The notes: generated by a model from the sequence alone, not told the origin. Shown: positions 22,691 to 31,673, counted from the first letter of the stretch. The stretch is DNA of 40,289 nt from Mycolicibacter icosiumassiliensis (GCF_900078685.2 NZ_LT546166.1:3801940-3842228), one strand, 5' to 3'. Numbers and translations: made by a program.

Positions 22691-24598
22691 ATGCAGGCTA
22701 CAACAGGATGGTCCCGGCGGCTCGACGTGGAGGTGCGCGGCGACGATGTGGTGTCACACACCGGCAGCGTGATCACCCGCATGCTGGCCGATAAGACGGG
22801 CCTGACCGGCGCTTTGTCGGATGCGCTGTACCGGCCCGACGTGGTCCACGACCGGGGAGCGGTGATGCGGGATCTGGCCGTGTCGATCGCCGACGGCGCG
22901 ACCAGCATCTGCGACATCGCGGTCCTGGGCGATCAGAAACGGGTGTTCGGGCCGGTCGCCTCGACCACCACGGCATGGCGGGCACTCAACGAAATCGACG
23001 ACGCGGCGCTGAAGCGGCTGGCGCTGGCGCGGGGTCGGGTCCGCGCCCGGGTATGGGAGCGCATCGCGGCCCGCCAGGGGAAGATTCCGCCGGTGCGGAC
23101 CTGCTACGGCGATCTCGATGATGCGATCTGCATCCGCATCGACGCCACCTTGATCACCTCGTACTCCGATAAGGAATCGGCAGCGGGAAATTTCAAGGGC
23201 GGTTGGGGTTTTCATCCGTTGACCGCGTGGTGTGACAACACCGGCGAGCTGCTGGCCATCATCCCGCGAGCCGGTAACGCCGGCTCCAACACCGCCGCCG
23301 ATCACATCGCCATCATCGACGCCGCGATCGCCGCGATCCCCGCCACGTGGCGGCACAACCTGCTGATCACCATCGACGGTGCGGGCTCCAGCCACAAGGT
23401 GATCGAGCACATCACCAAGCTCAACACCCGCGCCGGCTACAGCGTCCAGTATTCGGTCGGCTTCGACCTGGATGCCCGGGTGCGTGCCGCGCTGGCGCTG
23501 CTGCCCGAGACCGGGTGGGAACCAGCACTGGATGCCACCGGCAAGCCGCGCGAGGACGCACAGGTCGCCGAGGTCACCGGCCTGCTGCGGGAAAGCCACG
23601 GCGGTGACAAACTGGCCGCCTGGCCTGCGGGGATGCGGATCCTGGTGCGCCGCGAACCCATCGAGACCGGAGCCCAGCTGTCGCTGTTCGAGCAGACCAA
23701 CGGCTATCGCTACCAGCCGCTGGCCACCAACACCGCCGGCGGGCAAGCCCAGCGTCTGGAAGCCCGCCACCGCGTCCATGCCCGCGTCGAAGGATTCATC
23801 CGTTGCGCCAAAGACACCGGGCTGGCTAAATGGCCGTCATCGTCCTATGCGATGAACCGCGCGTGGGTGGGCGCAGTCGCCCTGGCCGTCGACCTGCTGT
23901 GCTGGACCCGGCTGCTGCTCCTCGACGGCGCCCTGGCCGCCGCCGAACCACAGACCCTGCGCTACCGGCTGCTGCACACCGCGGCCCGCATCATCAAACA
24001 TTCCCGCAAACAGATCCTGCGAATACCCCAAACCTGGCCCTGGGCAACCCAACTGGAAACCGCGTTCCACCGCGTCTTGGGGATTCGGTTGAGCACCAAA
24101 GCAATTGTGGGCGCCACCTCCAATGGCCTGGCCGGGCAGGTGGACGCGATGTTCGTCGCCGGTCCGCCACCGGATGTGGCGGTAATCATGATCGGCGCCA
24201 ATGACGTCACCGCCCTGAACAGCATCGCCGGATCGGTGCAGCGGCTGCGTGCCGCGGTGCAGCGACTGCGCGCCAGCGGCGCGGTGGTGATCGTGGGCAC
24301 CTGCCCCAAGTTCGGTGCGATCAGCGCGATCCCGCGGCCGCTGCGCTGGGTCGCCCACGCACGAGCGTGCCAGCTGGCCCGGGCCCAGACCCTGGCAGTC
24401 AAGGCAGCCGGCGGTATCGCCGTGCCCTTCGCCGACTTCCGGGCACCGGAGTTCCATGACAGCCCCCAACTGCTGTTCGCCGCGGACCAGTACCACCCGT
24501 CGGCGGCGGGTTACGCCCTGGCGGCGGGCCAAATGATCCCGGCGCTCTGCGCTGTGCTGGACCGGCCCGATTCCCGTGTGGTGGCCTCGTCGGGCTAG
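22691..24598 (+). CDS. IS1380-type transposase fused in frame to an SGNH-hydrolase remnant (635 aa)
   Basis: Residues 1-465 form a nearly complete IS1380-type transposase: Asp151 (IRIDATLI), Asp229 (ITIDGAGSSHK) and Glu367 (HARVEGFIRCAKDTGL) are the probable DDE residues, and the C-terminal WPWATQLETAFHRV block is typical. Instead of stopping, the frame continues after about residue 472 into the C-terminal half of the Rv1075c-type lipase. The right inverted repeat of the IS was not found, so the fusion probably arose by deletion that removed the IS end and the 5' half of the hydrolase gene. Transposase activity may persist if the tail is tolerated, but mobility is doubtful without its right end. 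Confidence 0.85.
   Translation: MQATTGWSRRLDVEVRGDDVVSHTGSVITRMLADKTGLTGALSDALYRPDVVHDRGAVMRDLAVSIADGATSICDIAVLGDQKRVFGPVASTTTAWRALNEIDDAALKRLALARGRVRARVWERIAARQGKIPPVRTCYGDLDDAICIRIDATLITSYSDKESAAGNFKGGWGFHPLTAWCDNTGELLAIIPRAGNAGSNTAADHIAIIDAAIAAIPATWRHNLLITIDGAGSSHKVIEHITKLNTRAGYSVQYSVGFDLDARVRAALALLPETGWEPALDATGKPREDAQVAEVTGLLRESHGGDKLAAWPAGMRILVRREPIETGAQLSLFEQTNGYRYQPLATNTAGGQAQRLEARHRVHARVEGFIRCAKDTGLAKWPSSSYAMNRAWVGAVALAVDLLCWTRLLLLDGALAAAEPQTLRYRLLHTAARIIKHSRKQILRIPQTWPWATQLETAFHRVLGIRLSTKAIVGATSNGLAGQVDAMFVAGPPPDVAVIMIGANDVTALNSIAGSVQRLRAAVQRLRASGAVVIVGTCPKFGAISAIPRPLRWVAHARACQLARAQTLAVKAAGGIAVPFADFRAPEFHDSPQLLFAADQYHPSAAGYALAAGQMIPALCAVLDRPDSRVVASSG
24110..24598 (+). pseudogene. Rv1075c-like SGNH/GDSL hydrolase, 5'-truncated
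   Basis: The segment starts at GATSNGLAGQVDAM and keeps block III (VIMIGANDVT, Asn of the oxyanion hole) and block V (AADQYHPSAAGY, Asp and His of the triad). Block I with the GDS nucleophile serine and block II are missing. About 162 codons remain of an orthologue of roughly 310. It is fused in frame to the IS1380-type transposase. It has lost its own promoter, start and catalytic serine. Confidence 0.85.
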
Positions 24599-24633
24599 AT
24601 TCGGCTCTATTACCCGATCTCAAGGAGCCAGAA

Positions 24634-25851
24634 GTGCCTGAAGCTGTAATCGTCTCAACTGCGCGTTCGCCGATCGGCCGGGCCGGTAAGGGTTCCCTGG
24701 TCACCATGCGGCCCGACGACCTGGCCGCCCAGATGGTGCGCGCGGCCCTGGACAAGGTGCCTGCGTTGGACCCGCGCGAAATCGATGACCTGATGATGGG
24801 CTGTGGTCAGCCGGGCGGCGCCTCGGGCTACAACATCGGCCGCGTGGTCTCGGTGCTGCTCGGCTACGACTTCCTGCCCGGCACCACGGTGAACCGGTAC
24901 TGCTCGTCGTCGCTGCAGACCACCCGGATGGCGTTCCACGCGATCAAGGCCGGCGAGGGTCACGCGTTCATTTCCGCCGGTGTGGAAACCGTCTCGCAGT
25001 TCGCCATCGGTGCCGCCGACGGTGCCCCGAACAGCAAGAACCCGCTGTTCAACGACGCCGTGGCCCGCTCCGAGGCCGCCGCGGCCGGCGCCACCGAGTG
25101 GCACGACCCGCGCGCCGACGGCCTGCTGCCCGACGTCTACATCGCGATGGGCCAGACCGCCGAGAACGTCGTGCTGCACACCGGGATCAGCCGCGAGGAC
25201 CAGGACCACTGGGGCGTGCGCAGCCAGAACCGCGCCGAGGAGGCCATCAACAGCGGCTTCTTCGCCCGCGAGATCTCGCCGGTCACGCTGCCCGACGGCA
25301 CCGTGGTGAGCACCGACGACGGCCCGCGCGCCGGCACCACCTACGAGAAGATCAGCCAGCTCAAGCCGGTGTTCCGGCCCAACGGCACAATCACCGCCGG
25401 CAACGCCTGCCCGCTGAACGACGGTGCCGCCGCCGTGATCATCACCAGCGACACCAAGGCCAAGGAGCTGGGCCTGAAGCCGCTGGCCCGGATCGTCTCC
25501 ACCGGGGTGTCGGGCCTGTCGCCGGAGATCATGGGCCTGGGCCCGATCGAGGCCGTCAAGAAGGCACTGGCGAACGCCAAGATGTCGGTCTCCGACATCG
25601 ACCTGTTCGAGATCAACGAGGCCTTCGCGGTGCAGGTGCTCGGCTCGGCCCGCGAGCTGGGCATCGACGAGGACAAGCTGAACGTGTCCGGCGGGGCGAT
25701 CGCCCTGGGCCACCCGTTCGGTATGACCGGTGCCCGGATCACCGCCACCCTGCTGAACAACCTGGCCACCCACGACAAGCAGTTCGGCGTGGAGACCATG
25801 TGTGTTGGCGGCGGCCAGGGCATGGCCATGGTGGTCGAGCGCCTCTCCTGA
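24634..25851 (+). CDS. fadA3: Acetyl-CoA acetyltransferase/thiolase FadA3, Rv1074c-like (405 aa)
   Basis: Thiolase that splits 3-ketoacyl-CoA in beta-oxidation or condenses two acetyl-CoA. Active-site Cys90 is in NRYCSSSLQ, the catalytic His near 359 in GGAIALGHPFG and the second Cys near 390 in CVGGGQG. Normal length and complete. GTG start with AAGGAG 7-8 nt upstream. In the ancestral layout it followed the Rv1075c-type gene, whose promoter is now replaced by IS sequence; the 35-nt gap leaves room for only a minimal own promoter, so expression may depend on read-through from the transposases. Confidence 0.95.
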   Translation: MPEAVIVSTARSPIGRAGKGSLVTMRPDDLAAQMVRAALDKVPALDPREIDDLMMGCGQPGGASGYNIGRVVSVLLGYDFLPGTTVNRYCSSSLQTTRMAFHAIKAGEGHAFISAGVETVSQFAIGAADGAPNSKNPLFNDAVARSEAAAAGATEWHDPRADGLLPDVYIAMGQTAENVVLHTGISREDQDHWGVRSQNRAEEAINSGFFAREISPVTLPDGTVVSTDDGPRAGTTYEKISQLKPVFRPNGTITAGNACPLNDGAAAVIITSDTKAKELGLKPLARIVSTGVSGLSPEIMGLGPIEAVKKALANAKMSVSDIDLFEINEAFAVQVLGSARELGIDEDKLNVSGGAIALGHPFGMTGARITATLLNNLATHDKQFGVETMCVGGGQGMAMVVERLS

Positions 25852-26020
25852 CGCTTACCGTTGATGCTGCGCTCAGGGCGGGAAAGTTCGAGTAACCAAC
25901 CCCCGCCCTGGGCGCAAAGTCATTTTTGCCTCAGCGCGTCCCACGCCTGGCGGACGCGGCGGACCACGTCGTAGCCCCGGTGTTCGGCGCTGCCCGGGGC
26001 CACCGACACAAAAAATGGCT

Positions 26021-26066
26021 CTGCGCTGAGGGCGGGTGCACTCGCACTTTTGCGCCCTCAGCGCAG
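26021..26066. terminator. 14-bp stem hairpin between fadA3 and the convergent membrane-protein gene
   Basis: CTGCGCTGAGGGCG (26021-26034) and CGCCCTCAGCGCAG (26053-26066) are perfect reverse complements around an 18-nt loop. It sits between convergent genes and is suited to act as a bidirectional terminator. A related, weaker CAGGGCGGG/CCCGCCCTG pair lies at about 25874-25911, so the gap seems to hold two versions of the same structure. Confidence 0.6.
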
Positions 26067-26089
26067 AACCAACGGGGAAAGCTAGCGGG

Positions 26090-26953
26090 TCACTCGCTCT
26101 GGAAGTAGCTGAGCAGACGCAGGATCTCCAGGTACAGCCAGACCAGGGTGACGGTCAGGCCAAGGGCGATGCCCCAGGCGGCCTTCTCGGGCGCGCCGGC
26201 CCGGATCAGCTGGTCGGCCGCGTCGAAGTCGATCAGGAAGCTGAAGGCGGCGATACCGATGCACACCAGCGAGAAGATGATCGACAGGGTGCCGCCGCTG
26301 CGCAGGCCCAGACCCTCGCCGCCGCCGACACCGAACATCGACAGCACCAGGTTGCCGATCATCAGGGCCAGCACGCCGAACATGCCGGCGACGAGCATCC
26401 GGGTGAACTTCGGGGTGACCCGGATGGCGCCGGTCTTGTAGACCACGAGCATCCCGCCGAACACCCCGAGGGTGCCCATCACGGCCTGGCCGATCAGTGA
26501 GCCGGCGTTGCCGGTCCCCACCGTGAAGGCCGTCAGCACCCAGGAGATGGCCCCCAGGAACAGGCCCTCCAGCACCGCGTAGCTCAGCACCAGCGCTTTG
26601 TTGTCCTGCTTGCGACCCAGCGTGGCAACCAGAACCAGAGCCAGACCGCCGAACGCGCCGACGAACGTCAGCGGCCCGGCCAGCGCCTGGTTGGACGCCA
26701 CCAAGAAGAAGGAGACGATCGCCGACAGGCTCAGCACGCCGAGCGTGATGCCGGTCTTGGTGACGACGTCATCGATGGTCAGCGGGCGAGTGACCTCCCG
26801 CTGCTGGTACTGCGCCAGCGACGGGTCGACCTGGTAGGTCTGACTCACCTGCTGAGTCGCACCGGCTGTGGCTTGTCCTAAGCCGGTTCCGAACTGCGCG
26901 TAGCCGCCCTGTTTGGGCAACGAACGAAATACCGGGTTGCTGGTCTCCCGCAC
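26090..26953 (-). CDS. Bax inhibitor-1/YccA-family membrane protein, Rv1072-like (287 aa)
   Basis: Seven hydrophobic segments follow a cytosolic N-terminus of about 60 polar residues (starting near ITLGVLSLSAIVSFFLV and ending with the VWLYLEILRLLSYF helix). The C-terminal helix carries the charged DFDAADQLI segment typical of the BI-1 family, whose members are proton/calcium-leak or stress-related membrane proteins. GTG start at 26953 with an AGGATCGGG region upstream. It is divergent from echA9 with a very short gap. Confidence 0.85.
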   Translation of the reverse strand: MRETSNPVFRSLPKQGGYAQFGTGLGQATAGATQQVSQTYQVDPSLAQYQQREVTRPLTIDDVVTKTGITLGVLSLSAIVSFFLVASNQALAGPLTFVGAFGGLALVLVATLGRKQDNKALVLSYAVLEGLFLGAISWVLTAFTVGTGNAGSLIGQAVMGTLGVFGGMLVVYKTGAIRVTPKFTRMLVAGMFGVLALMIGNLVLSMFGVGGGEGLGLRSGGTLSIIFSLVCIGIAAFSFLIDFDAADQLIRAGAPEKAAWGIALGLTVTLVWLYLEILRLLSYFQSE

Positions 26954-27111
26954 CGTCCCGATCCTCTCCTGGGGCTATGAAGCTAAGGGTTTACGAATAC
27001 TGGATCAACGTTTCCCGACCCGCCGGAGTTCCCGACGGCGTTCGGGCCGCTCTGCTGCCAAACCTTACCCGCGGATCAGTGACCGCGCCTAAGGATCTAC
27101 ATTGCGAAGGC

Positions 27112-28164
27112 GTGACAGGCGAATCTGACGGTAGCCCGAGCCCCGAGGTCCTGGCCCACGTTGACCACGGGGTCGGTCTGCTGACACTCAACCGCCCGAA
27201 GGCGATCAACTCGCTGAACCTGCCGATGGTGACCGCGATGACCGCGGCACTGTCTAGCTGGGCCGACGATCCTGCGGTCACGGCGGTGGTGCTCACCGGG
27301 GCCGGCGAGCGCGGCCTGTGCGCCGGCGGCGACGTGGTCGCGATCTATCACAGCGCCAAAGCCGACGGCGCCGACGCGCGCCGTTTCTGGTACGACGAGT
27401 ACCTGCTGAACGCGCAGATCGGCGGATTCGCAAAGCCGTATGTGTCGTTGATGGACGGCATCGTGATGGGCGGCGGCGTCGGGGTCGGGGCGCACGCCAA
27501 CGTCCGGGTGGTCACCGACACCACCAAGATGGCGATGCCCGAGGTCGGTATCGGTTTCATCCCCGACGTCGGCGGCACCTATCTGCTGTCGCGCTCCCCC
27601 GGCCAGCTCGGCCTGCACGCGGCCCTGACCGGGGCGCCGTTCTCCGGGCCGGACGCCATCGCGCTGGGTTTCGCCGACCACTACGTGCCGCACGCGTCGT
27701 TGCAGGCCTTCACCGCGGCGATCATCGCCGACGGAGTGGACCGTGCCCTGGCCGCACACGCGGTCGAGGCGCCGCCGAGTCAGCTTGCCGCACAACGTGA
27801 CTGGATCGACGAGTGCTACGCGCACGACACCGTCGCGCAGACCGTGGCTGCGCTGGCCGGCCACGCCAGCCCCGACGCCAACGCCGCGGCCGAACTGATC
27901 GGCACCCGCTCCCCGGTCGCGTGCGCGGTGACGTTGGAAGCGGTGCGCCGGGCGAGCCAGCTCGCCAACCTGGAAGAAGTTCTGATTCAGGAGTACCGGG
28001 TGTCGTGCGCGTCGCTGCGCTCGCATGATCTGGTGGAGGGAATCCGCGCCCAGTTGGTCGACAAGGACCGCAATCCGCAGTGGTCGCCGGCGACGCTGGC
28101 CGAGGTGACCGCCGCCGACATCGAAAGCTATTTCGTTTCCGCCGAACCCGACCTGACCTTCTAA
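27112..28164 (+). CDS. echA9: 3-hydroxyisobutyryl-CoA hydrolase-like EchA9, Rv1071c-like (350 aa)
   Basis: Crotonase-fold enzyme of the HIBYL-CoA hydrolase type, acting in valine catabolism. Visible: LNRPKAINSLN, the oxyanion GLCAGGDV loop, GIVMGGGVGVGAHAN, and AMPEVGIGFIPDVGGTYLLSR with the catalytic Glu. The longer C-terminus (DKDRNPQWSP) separates it from enoyl-CoA hydratases. The GTG at 27112 (then TGESD) is chosen by similarity to the M. tuberculosis N-terminus; 45 further upstream codons are open but unlike the family. First of a three-gene operon with 10-nt gaps. Confidence 0.93.
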   Translation: MTGESDGSPSPEVLAHVDHGVGLLTLNRPKAINSLNLPMVTAMTAALSSWADDPAVTAVVLTGAGERGLCAGGDVVAIYHSAKADGADARRFWYDEYLLNAQIGGFAKPYVSLMDGIVMGGGVGVGAHANVRVVTDTTKMAMPEVGIGFIPDVGGTYLLSRSPGQLGLHAALTGAPFSGPDAIALGFADHYVPHASLQAFTAAIIADGVDRALAAHAVEAPPSQLAAQRDWIDECYAHDTVAQTVAALAGHASPDANAAAELIGTRSPVACAVTLEAVRRASQLANLEEVLIQEYRVSCASLRSHDLVEGIRAQLVDKDRNPQWSPATLAEVTAADIESYFVSAEPDLTF

Positions 28165-28174
28165 GGAGGCACTG

Positions 28175-28957
28175 ATGAGCCAGAACAAGTTTGAGACCAT
28201 CCTCGTCGACCGCGACGGCCGCGTCGGCACCATCACGCTGAATCGGCCGCAGGCGCTCAACGCGCTCAACAGCCAGGTGATGAATGAAGTCACCGCCGCC
28301 GCAGCTGAATTCGATGCCGATCCCGGCATTGGGGCGATCATCATCACCGGTAGCGCCAAGGCGTTCGCCGCCGGAGCGGACATCAAGGAGATGGCCGATC
28401 TGAGTTTCGCCGAGGTGTTCGCCGCCGACTTCTTCGCCGCCTGGTCCAAGCTGGCCGCGGTACGCACCCCGACCATCGCCGCGGTGGCCGGGCACGCCCT
28501 GGGCGGCGGCTGCGAACTGGCGATGATGTGCGACCTGCTGATCGCCGCCGACACCGCCAAGTTCGGCCAGCCGGAGATCAAGCTGGGTGTGCTGCCCGGC
28601 ATGGGCGGCTCCCAGCGCCTGACCCGGGCCATCGGCAAGGCCAAGGCGATGGACCTGATCCTGACCGGTCGCACCATCGACGCCGCCGAGGCCGAGCGGT
28701 CCGGCCTGGTGTCCCGCGTGGTACCGGCCGACGACCTATTGGCCGAAGCCGGCAAGGTCGCCGCCACCATCGCGGGGATGAGCCTGTCGGCCGCCCGGAT
28801 GGCCAAGGAAGCGGTCAACCGGGCCTTCGAATCCACGTTGGCCGAAGGACTGCTCTACGAGCGCCGGCTGTTCCACTCGGCGTTCGCCACCGATGACCAG
28901 ACCGAGGGCATGGCGGCGTTCACCGAGAAGCGCCCGCCGAACTTCACCCACCGCTGA
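28175..28957 (+). CDS. echA8: Enoyl-CoA hydratase EchA8, Rv1070c-like (260 aa)
   Basis: Crotonase that hydrates trans-2-enoyl-CoA in fatty-acid beta-oxidation. It has LNRPQALNALN, the AFAAGADIKEM CoA/oxyanion loop, GHALGGGCELAMM with the first catalytic Glu, and GQPEIKLGVLPGMGGSQRL with the second. Length is normal. AAGGAGG lies directly upstream of the ATG, 10 nt after echA9, so expression is linked. Its product feeds the FadA-type thiolase step encoded by neighbouring fadA3. Confidence 0.96.
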   Translation: MSQNKFETILVDRDGRVGTITLNRPQALNALNSQVMNEVTAAAAEFDADPGIGAIIITGSAKAFAAGADIKEMADLSFAEVFAADFFAAWSKLAAVRTPTIAAVAGHALGGGCELAMMCDLLIAADTAKFGQPEIKLGVLPGMGGSQRLTRAIGKAKAMDLILTGRTIDAAEAERSGLVSRVVPADDLLAEAGKVAATIAGMSLSAARMAKEAVNRAFESTLAEGLLYERRLFHSAFATDDQTEGMAAFTEKRPPNFTHR

Positions 28958-28967
28958 GTAGGCCCCG

Positions 28968-30668
28968 ATGAGCGCGACAGCCACCGACACCGCCACCGCG
29001 GAAACCGCCCCGGAAGCGACCGAGCACGCACCGTGGTGGGTCCGGCACTACACGTTCACCGGCACCGCGGTGGGCCTGGTGTTCCTGTGGCTGTCACTCA
29101 CCCCGTCGCTGCTGCCGCGCGGGCCACTGTTCCAGGGGTTGGTCAGCGGCGGCTCCGGCGCCATCGGCTACGCCCTAGGGGTGTTCAGCGTCTGGCTGGT
29201 CCGCTACATGCGCTCAAAGGACACCAGCCCGCCGGCCCCGCGCTGGGCCTGGCGGGTGCTCATCCCAATCGCAGTGATCATCCATGCCGGGGTGATCCTG
29301 TCGATCCACGGCTGGCAAGACCAGATGCGCGACCTGATGGGTGTGCCGCGGCTGACGTGGTACAACTACCCCCAAGCCGGCGCGATAGCGGTGGTCACGC
29401 TGTTCATCCTGGTCGAGATCGGCCAACTGATCCGGATGCTGATCCGCTTCCTGATGCGCCAGCTCGAACGGATTGCCCCACCGCGGGTTTCGGCCGTGGT
29501 CGCGGTGTCATTGCTAATCGCCCTGTTTGTGGCGGTGCTCAACGGTCTGGTGCTCAAGACCGCAATGCACGTCATGAACAGCACCTTCGCTTCGGTCAAT
29601 GAGGAGACCAGCCCCGACCGGGCCGCCCCGTTGACCCGGCTGCGCTCCGGCGGGCCGGAGTCACTGGCCGCCTGGGAGTCGCTGGGCCATCAGGGCCGCA
29701 TCTTCGTCGCGAGTGGACCCACCGTCGCGCAACTCAGCGAGTTCAACGGCACACCGGCCACCGAACCGATTCGGGCCTACGCCGGCCTGAATTCGGCCCA
29801 CGGGATCAAGGAGACCGCGGAGCTGGCCGCGGCCGAACTGGTCCGCACCGGCGGACTGAACCGCGCGGTGGTGGCCGTGGCCACCACGACGGGCACCGGC
29901 TGGATCAACGAGGCGGAGGCCTCGGCGCTGGAATACATGTTCAACGGCGACACCGCGATCGTGAGCATGCAGTATTCGTTCCTGCCCAGCTGGCTGTCGT
30001 TCCTGGTCGACAAGGAGAACGCACGCCAGGCCGGCCAGGCTTTGTTCGAGGCCGTCGACAAACAGGTGCGGGCGCTGCCGGAGGCGCAGCGCCCCAAGCT
30101 GGTGGTGTTCGGTGAGAGCCTCGGCTCCTTCGGCGGTGAGGCCTCCTTCATGAGCCTCAACAATGTGCTGGCGCGTACCGACGGTGCGTTGTTCTCCGGC
30201 CCGACGTTTCAGAACACCATCTGGACCGACCTGACCCTCAACCGCGATCCCGGTTCCCCGCAGTGGCTGCCGATCTACCACGACGGCCGCGCCGTGCGGT
30301 TCGTCGCTCGCCCGGAAGACCTGGCACGCCCCGACAACCCTTGGGGCGCACCGGATACGCCCCGGGTCGTGTACCTACAGCACGCCTCCGACCCGATCGC
30401 CTGGTGGCATCCGGACCTGCTGTACCACAAGCCGGACTGGCTAAAAGAGCCCCGCGGCTACGATGTGCTGCCGCAGGTGCACTGGACCCCCATCGTGACG
30501 TTCCTGCAGGTCTCGGCCGACATGGCGGTGGCGATCGACGTGCCGGACGGCCATGGCCACAGCTACGTCGCCGATGCCGCCAATGCGTGGGCGGCGATCC
30601 TACATCCAGCGACGTGGACCCCGGAGAAGACTGAACGACTCCGCCCCCTGCTGCACTCCAACGCTTAG
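28968..30668 (+). CDS. Multi-pass membrane alpha/beta hydrolase, Rv1069c-like (566 aa)
   Basis: The N-terminal half has about four to five hydrophobic helices (GTAVGLVFLWLSL, SGAIGYALGVFSVWLVRYM, LIPIAVIIHAGVILSI, AIAVVTLFILVEIGQLI, VVAVSLLIALFVAVLNGL). The C-terminal half is an alpha/beta hydrolase (Abhydrolase_9 type) with nucleophile GESLGSFGGE and a later Asp (YLQHASDPIAWW) and His (GHGHSYV). It starts 10 nt after echA8, in the same operon, and its last 69 nt overlap the convergent rhodanese gene. Substrate unknown; probably a membrane-lipid esterase. Confidence 0.88.
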   Translation: MSATATDTATAETAPEATEHAPWWVRHYTFTGTAVGLVFLWLSLTPSLLPRGPLFQGLVSGGSGAIGYALGVFSVWLVRYMRSKDTSPPAPRWAWRVLIPIAVIIHAGVILSIHGWQDQMRDLMGVPRLTWYNYPQAGAIAVVTLFILVEIGQLIRMLIRFLMRQLERIAPPRVSAVVAVSLLIALFVAVLNGLVLKTAMHVMNSTFASVNEETSPDRAAPLTRLRSGGPESLAAWESLGHQGRIFVASGPTVAQLSEFNGTPATEPIRAYAGLNSAHGIKETAELAAAELVRTGGLNRAVVAVATTTGTGWINEAEASALEYMFNGDTAIVSMQYSFLPSWLSFLVDKENARQAGQALFEAVDKQVRALPEAQRPKLVVFGESLGSFGGEASFMSLNNVLARTDGALFSGPTFQNTIWTDLTLNRDPGSPQWLPIYHDGRAVRFVARPEDLARPDNPWGAPDTPRVVYLQHASDPIAWWHPDLLYHKPDWLKEPRGYDVLPQVHWTPIVTFLQVSADMAVAIDVPDGHGHSYVADAANAWAAILHPATWTPEKTERLRPLLHSNA

Positions 30669-31076
30669 TGCTGCGAGTGGGGCCGGCTCCACCAGCTCCC
30701 CGACGGCGGCCAGGGCCTGATAGCCGCCGATCACATCGGTGGCGCGGTGCAGCCCCAAGTCCTGCAGCGCAGCCGCGGCCAGGCTCGAGGTGTAGCCCTG
30801 CGAGCACAGGATGATCCACTGCACGTCGTCGTCGACCGCCTGCGGCAGCCGAGCGTCGCTGGTCGGGTCGCAGCGCCACTCCAGCACATTGCGCTCGATC
30901 ACCAGCGCTTCCGGCACTTGGCCTTCGGCCGCGCGCTGGGCCGCCGGCCGGATGTCGACCAGGTATGCGCCGTTGCGCAGCGCCTCGGGCACTTCATCAG
31001 CGCTCAGCCGGTGCAGCCTGGCGCGGGCCGCTTCGAGCACGTGGTCAATGCGGCTGGTGACGTGGGTTGTGGTCAT
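30600..31076 (-). CDS. Rhodanese-like sulfurtransferase, Rv1066-like (158 aa)
   Basis: Transfers sulfane sulfur through an active-site cysteine: Cys91 in WIILCSQGYTSSLAA, with Asp41/Arg43 in LVDIRPAAQR at the typical CH2 position. GGAGG lies 5 nt upstream of the ATG at 31076, which overlaps the cysteine dioxygenase stop (ATGA). The 3' end runs 69 nt antisense into the hydrolase gene at 28968. The M. tuberculosis orthologue is somewhat shorter at the C-terminus, so the final 25 residues may be non-conserved. Confidence 0.88.
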   Translation of the reverse strand: MTTTHVTSRIDHVLEAARARLHRLSADEVPEALRNGAYLVDIRPAAQRAAEGQVPEALVIERNVLEWRCDPTSDARLPQAVDDDVQWIILCSQGYTSSLAAAALQDLGLHRATDVIGGYQALAAVGELVEPAPLAALSVGVQQGAESFSLLRGPRRWM

Positions 31077-31618
31077 GACGCCTCCGGGTGCTGGGTGAGT
31101 TCGGTGCGCTGCCTGCGCAAAGTATGGTCCGGCGCGACGTCGTAGTAGGACATTTCCGCCAGTGGCGGCGAGTACGCGTGCACGCTCAGCGTCGGGGCGG
31201 CCGGTTCGAACTGGTTTGTCGGCGGCGCCCAGACGACGTCGTGCACCCAGCCCTGGGTGAACGCGGCCTGGTCCCCCGCGTCCAGCCGTCGTTGCGCCAG
31301 CTCGCGACCATTCCAATGGAACTCATCCAATGAGCCGGACAGCACGGTCAGCGCGCCCAGCGAGTCGCCGTGATCATGCAGTTCGGTGGCGTGCTCCGGC
31401 ACCCAGCTGATCAGCCAGATGTCGAGTCGCTCGTCACCGTGGATTCGGGCGAACCAACGCTGGTCCTCGGGCAGCCCCGATGCGGGCAGCAGGTGGTTGT
31501 AGCGGCCTTGCAGCACCGCCTCGGCGGCCAGGTCGGTGGTCTGTAAGAGGTCGGGCAGGCGCAACGCGCGTGGCCGGGCGGCCGGGCGCCGCAGCGCAAT
31601 GGGATCGGCGATAACCAT
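31073..31618 (-). CDS. Cysteine dioxygenase-family cupin, Rv1065-like (181 aa)
   Basis: Cupin metal enzyme that probably oxidises L-cysteine to cysteine sulfinate. Metal-binding His81 and His83 are in ELHDHGDSLGALTVLSGSLDE, and His126 in GWVHDVVW; the second cupin strand SVHAYSPPLAEMSYY follows. It overlaps the rhodanese gene by 4 nt and is preceded by a leaderless polycysteine leader ORF, so cysteine supply probably controls the operon. GGAG is present upstream of the ATG. Together with cbs, it makes sulfur amino-acid metabolism a theme of the core block. Confidence 0.88.
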   Translation of the reverse strand: MVIADPIALRRPAARPRALRLPDLLQTTDLAAEAVLQGRYNHLLPASGLPEDQRWFARIHGDERLDIWLISWVPEHATELHDHGDSLGALTVLSGSLDEFHWNGRELAQRRLDAGDQAAFTQGWVHDVVWAPPTNQFEPAAPTLSVHAYSPPLAEMSYYDVAPDHTLRRQRTELTQHPEAS

Positions 31619-31673
31619 GGGTCAGTACTCCAAGAGGATGGGGTGGATTCGAGAAAGGGGTTGGCGGCAGCGT

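Noticed and set aside
27097..28836. 579-codon minus-strand frame across echA9 and echA8
   Set aside because: It is opposite two well-conserved crotonases and has no own motif.
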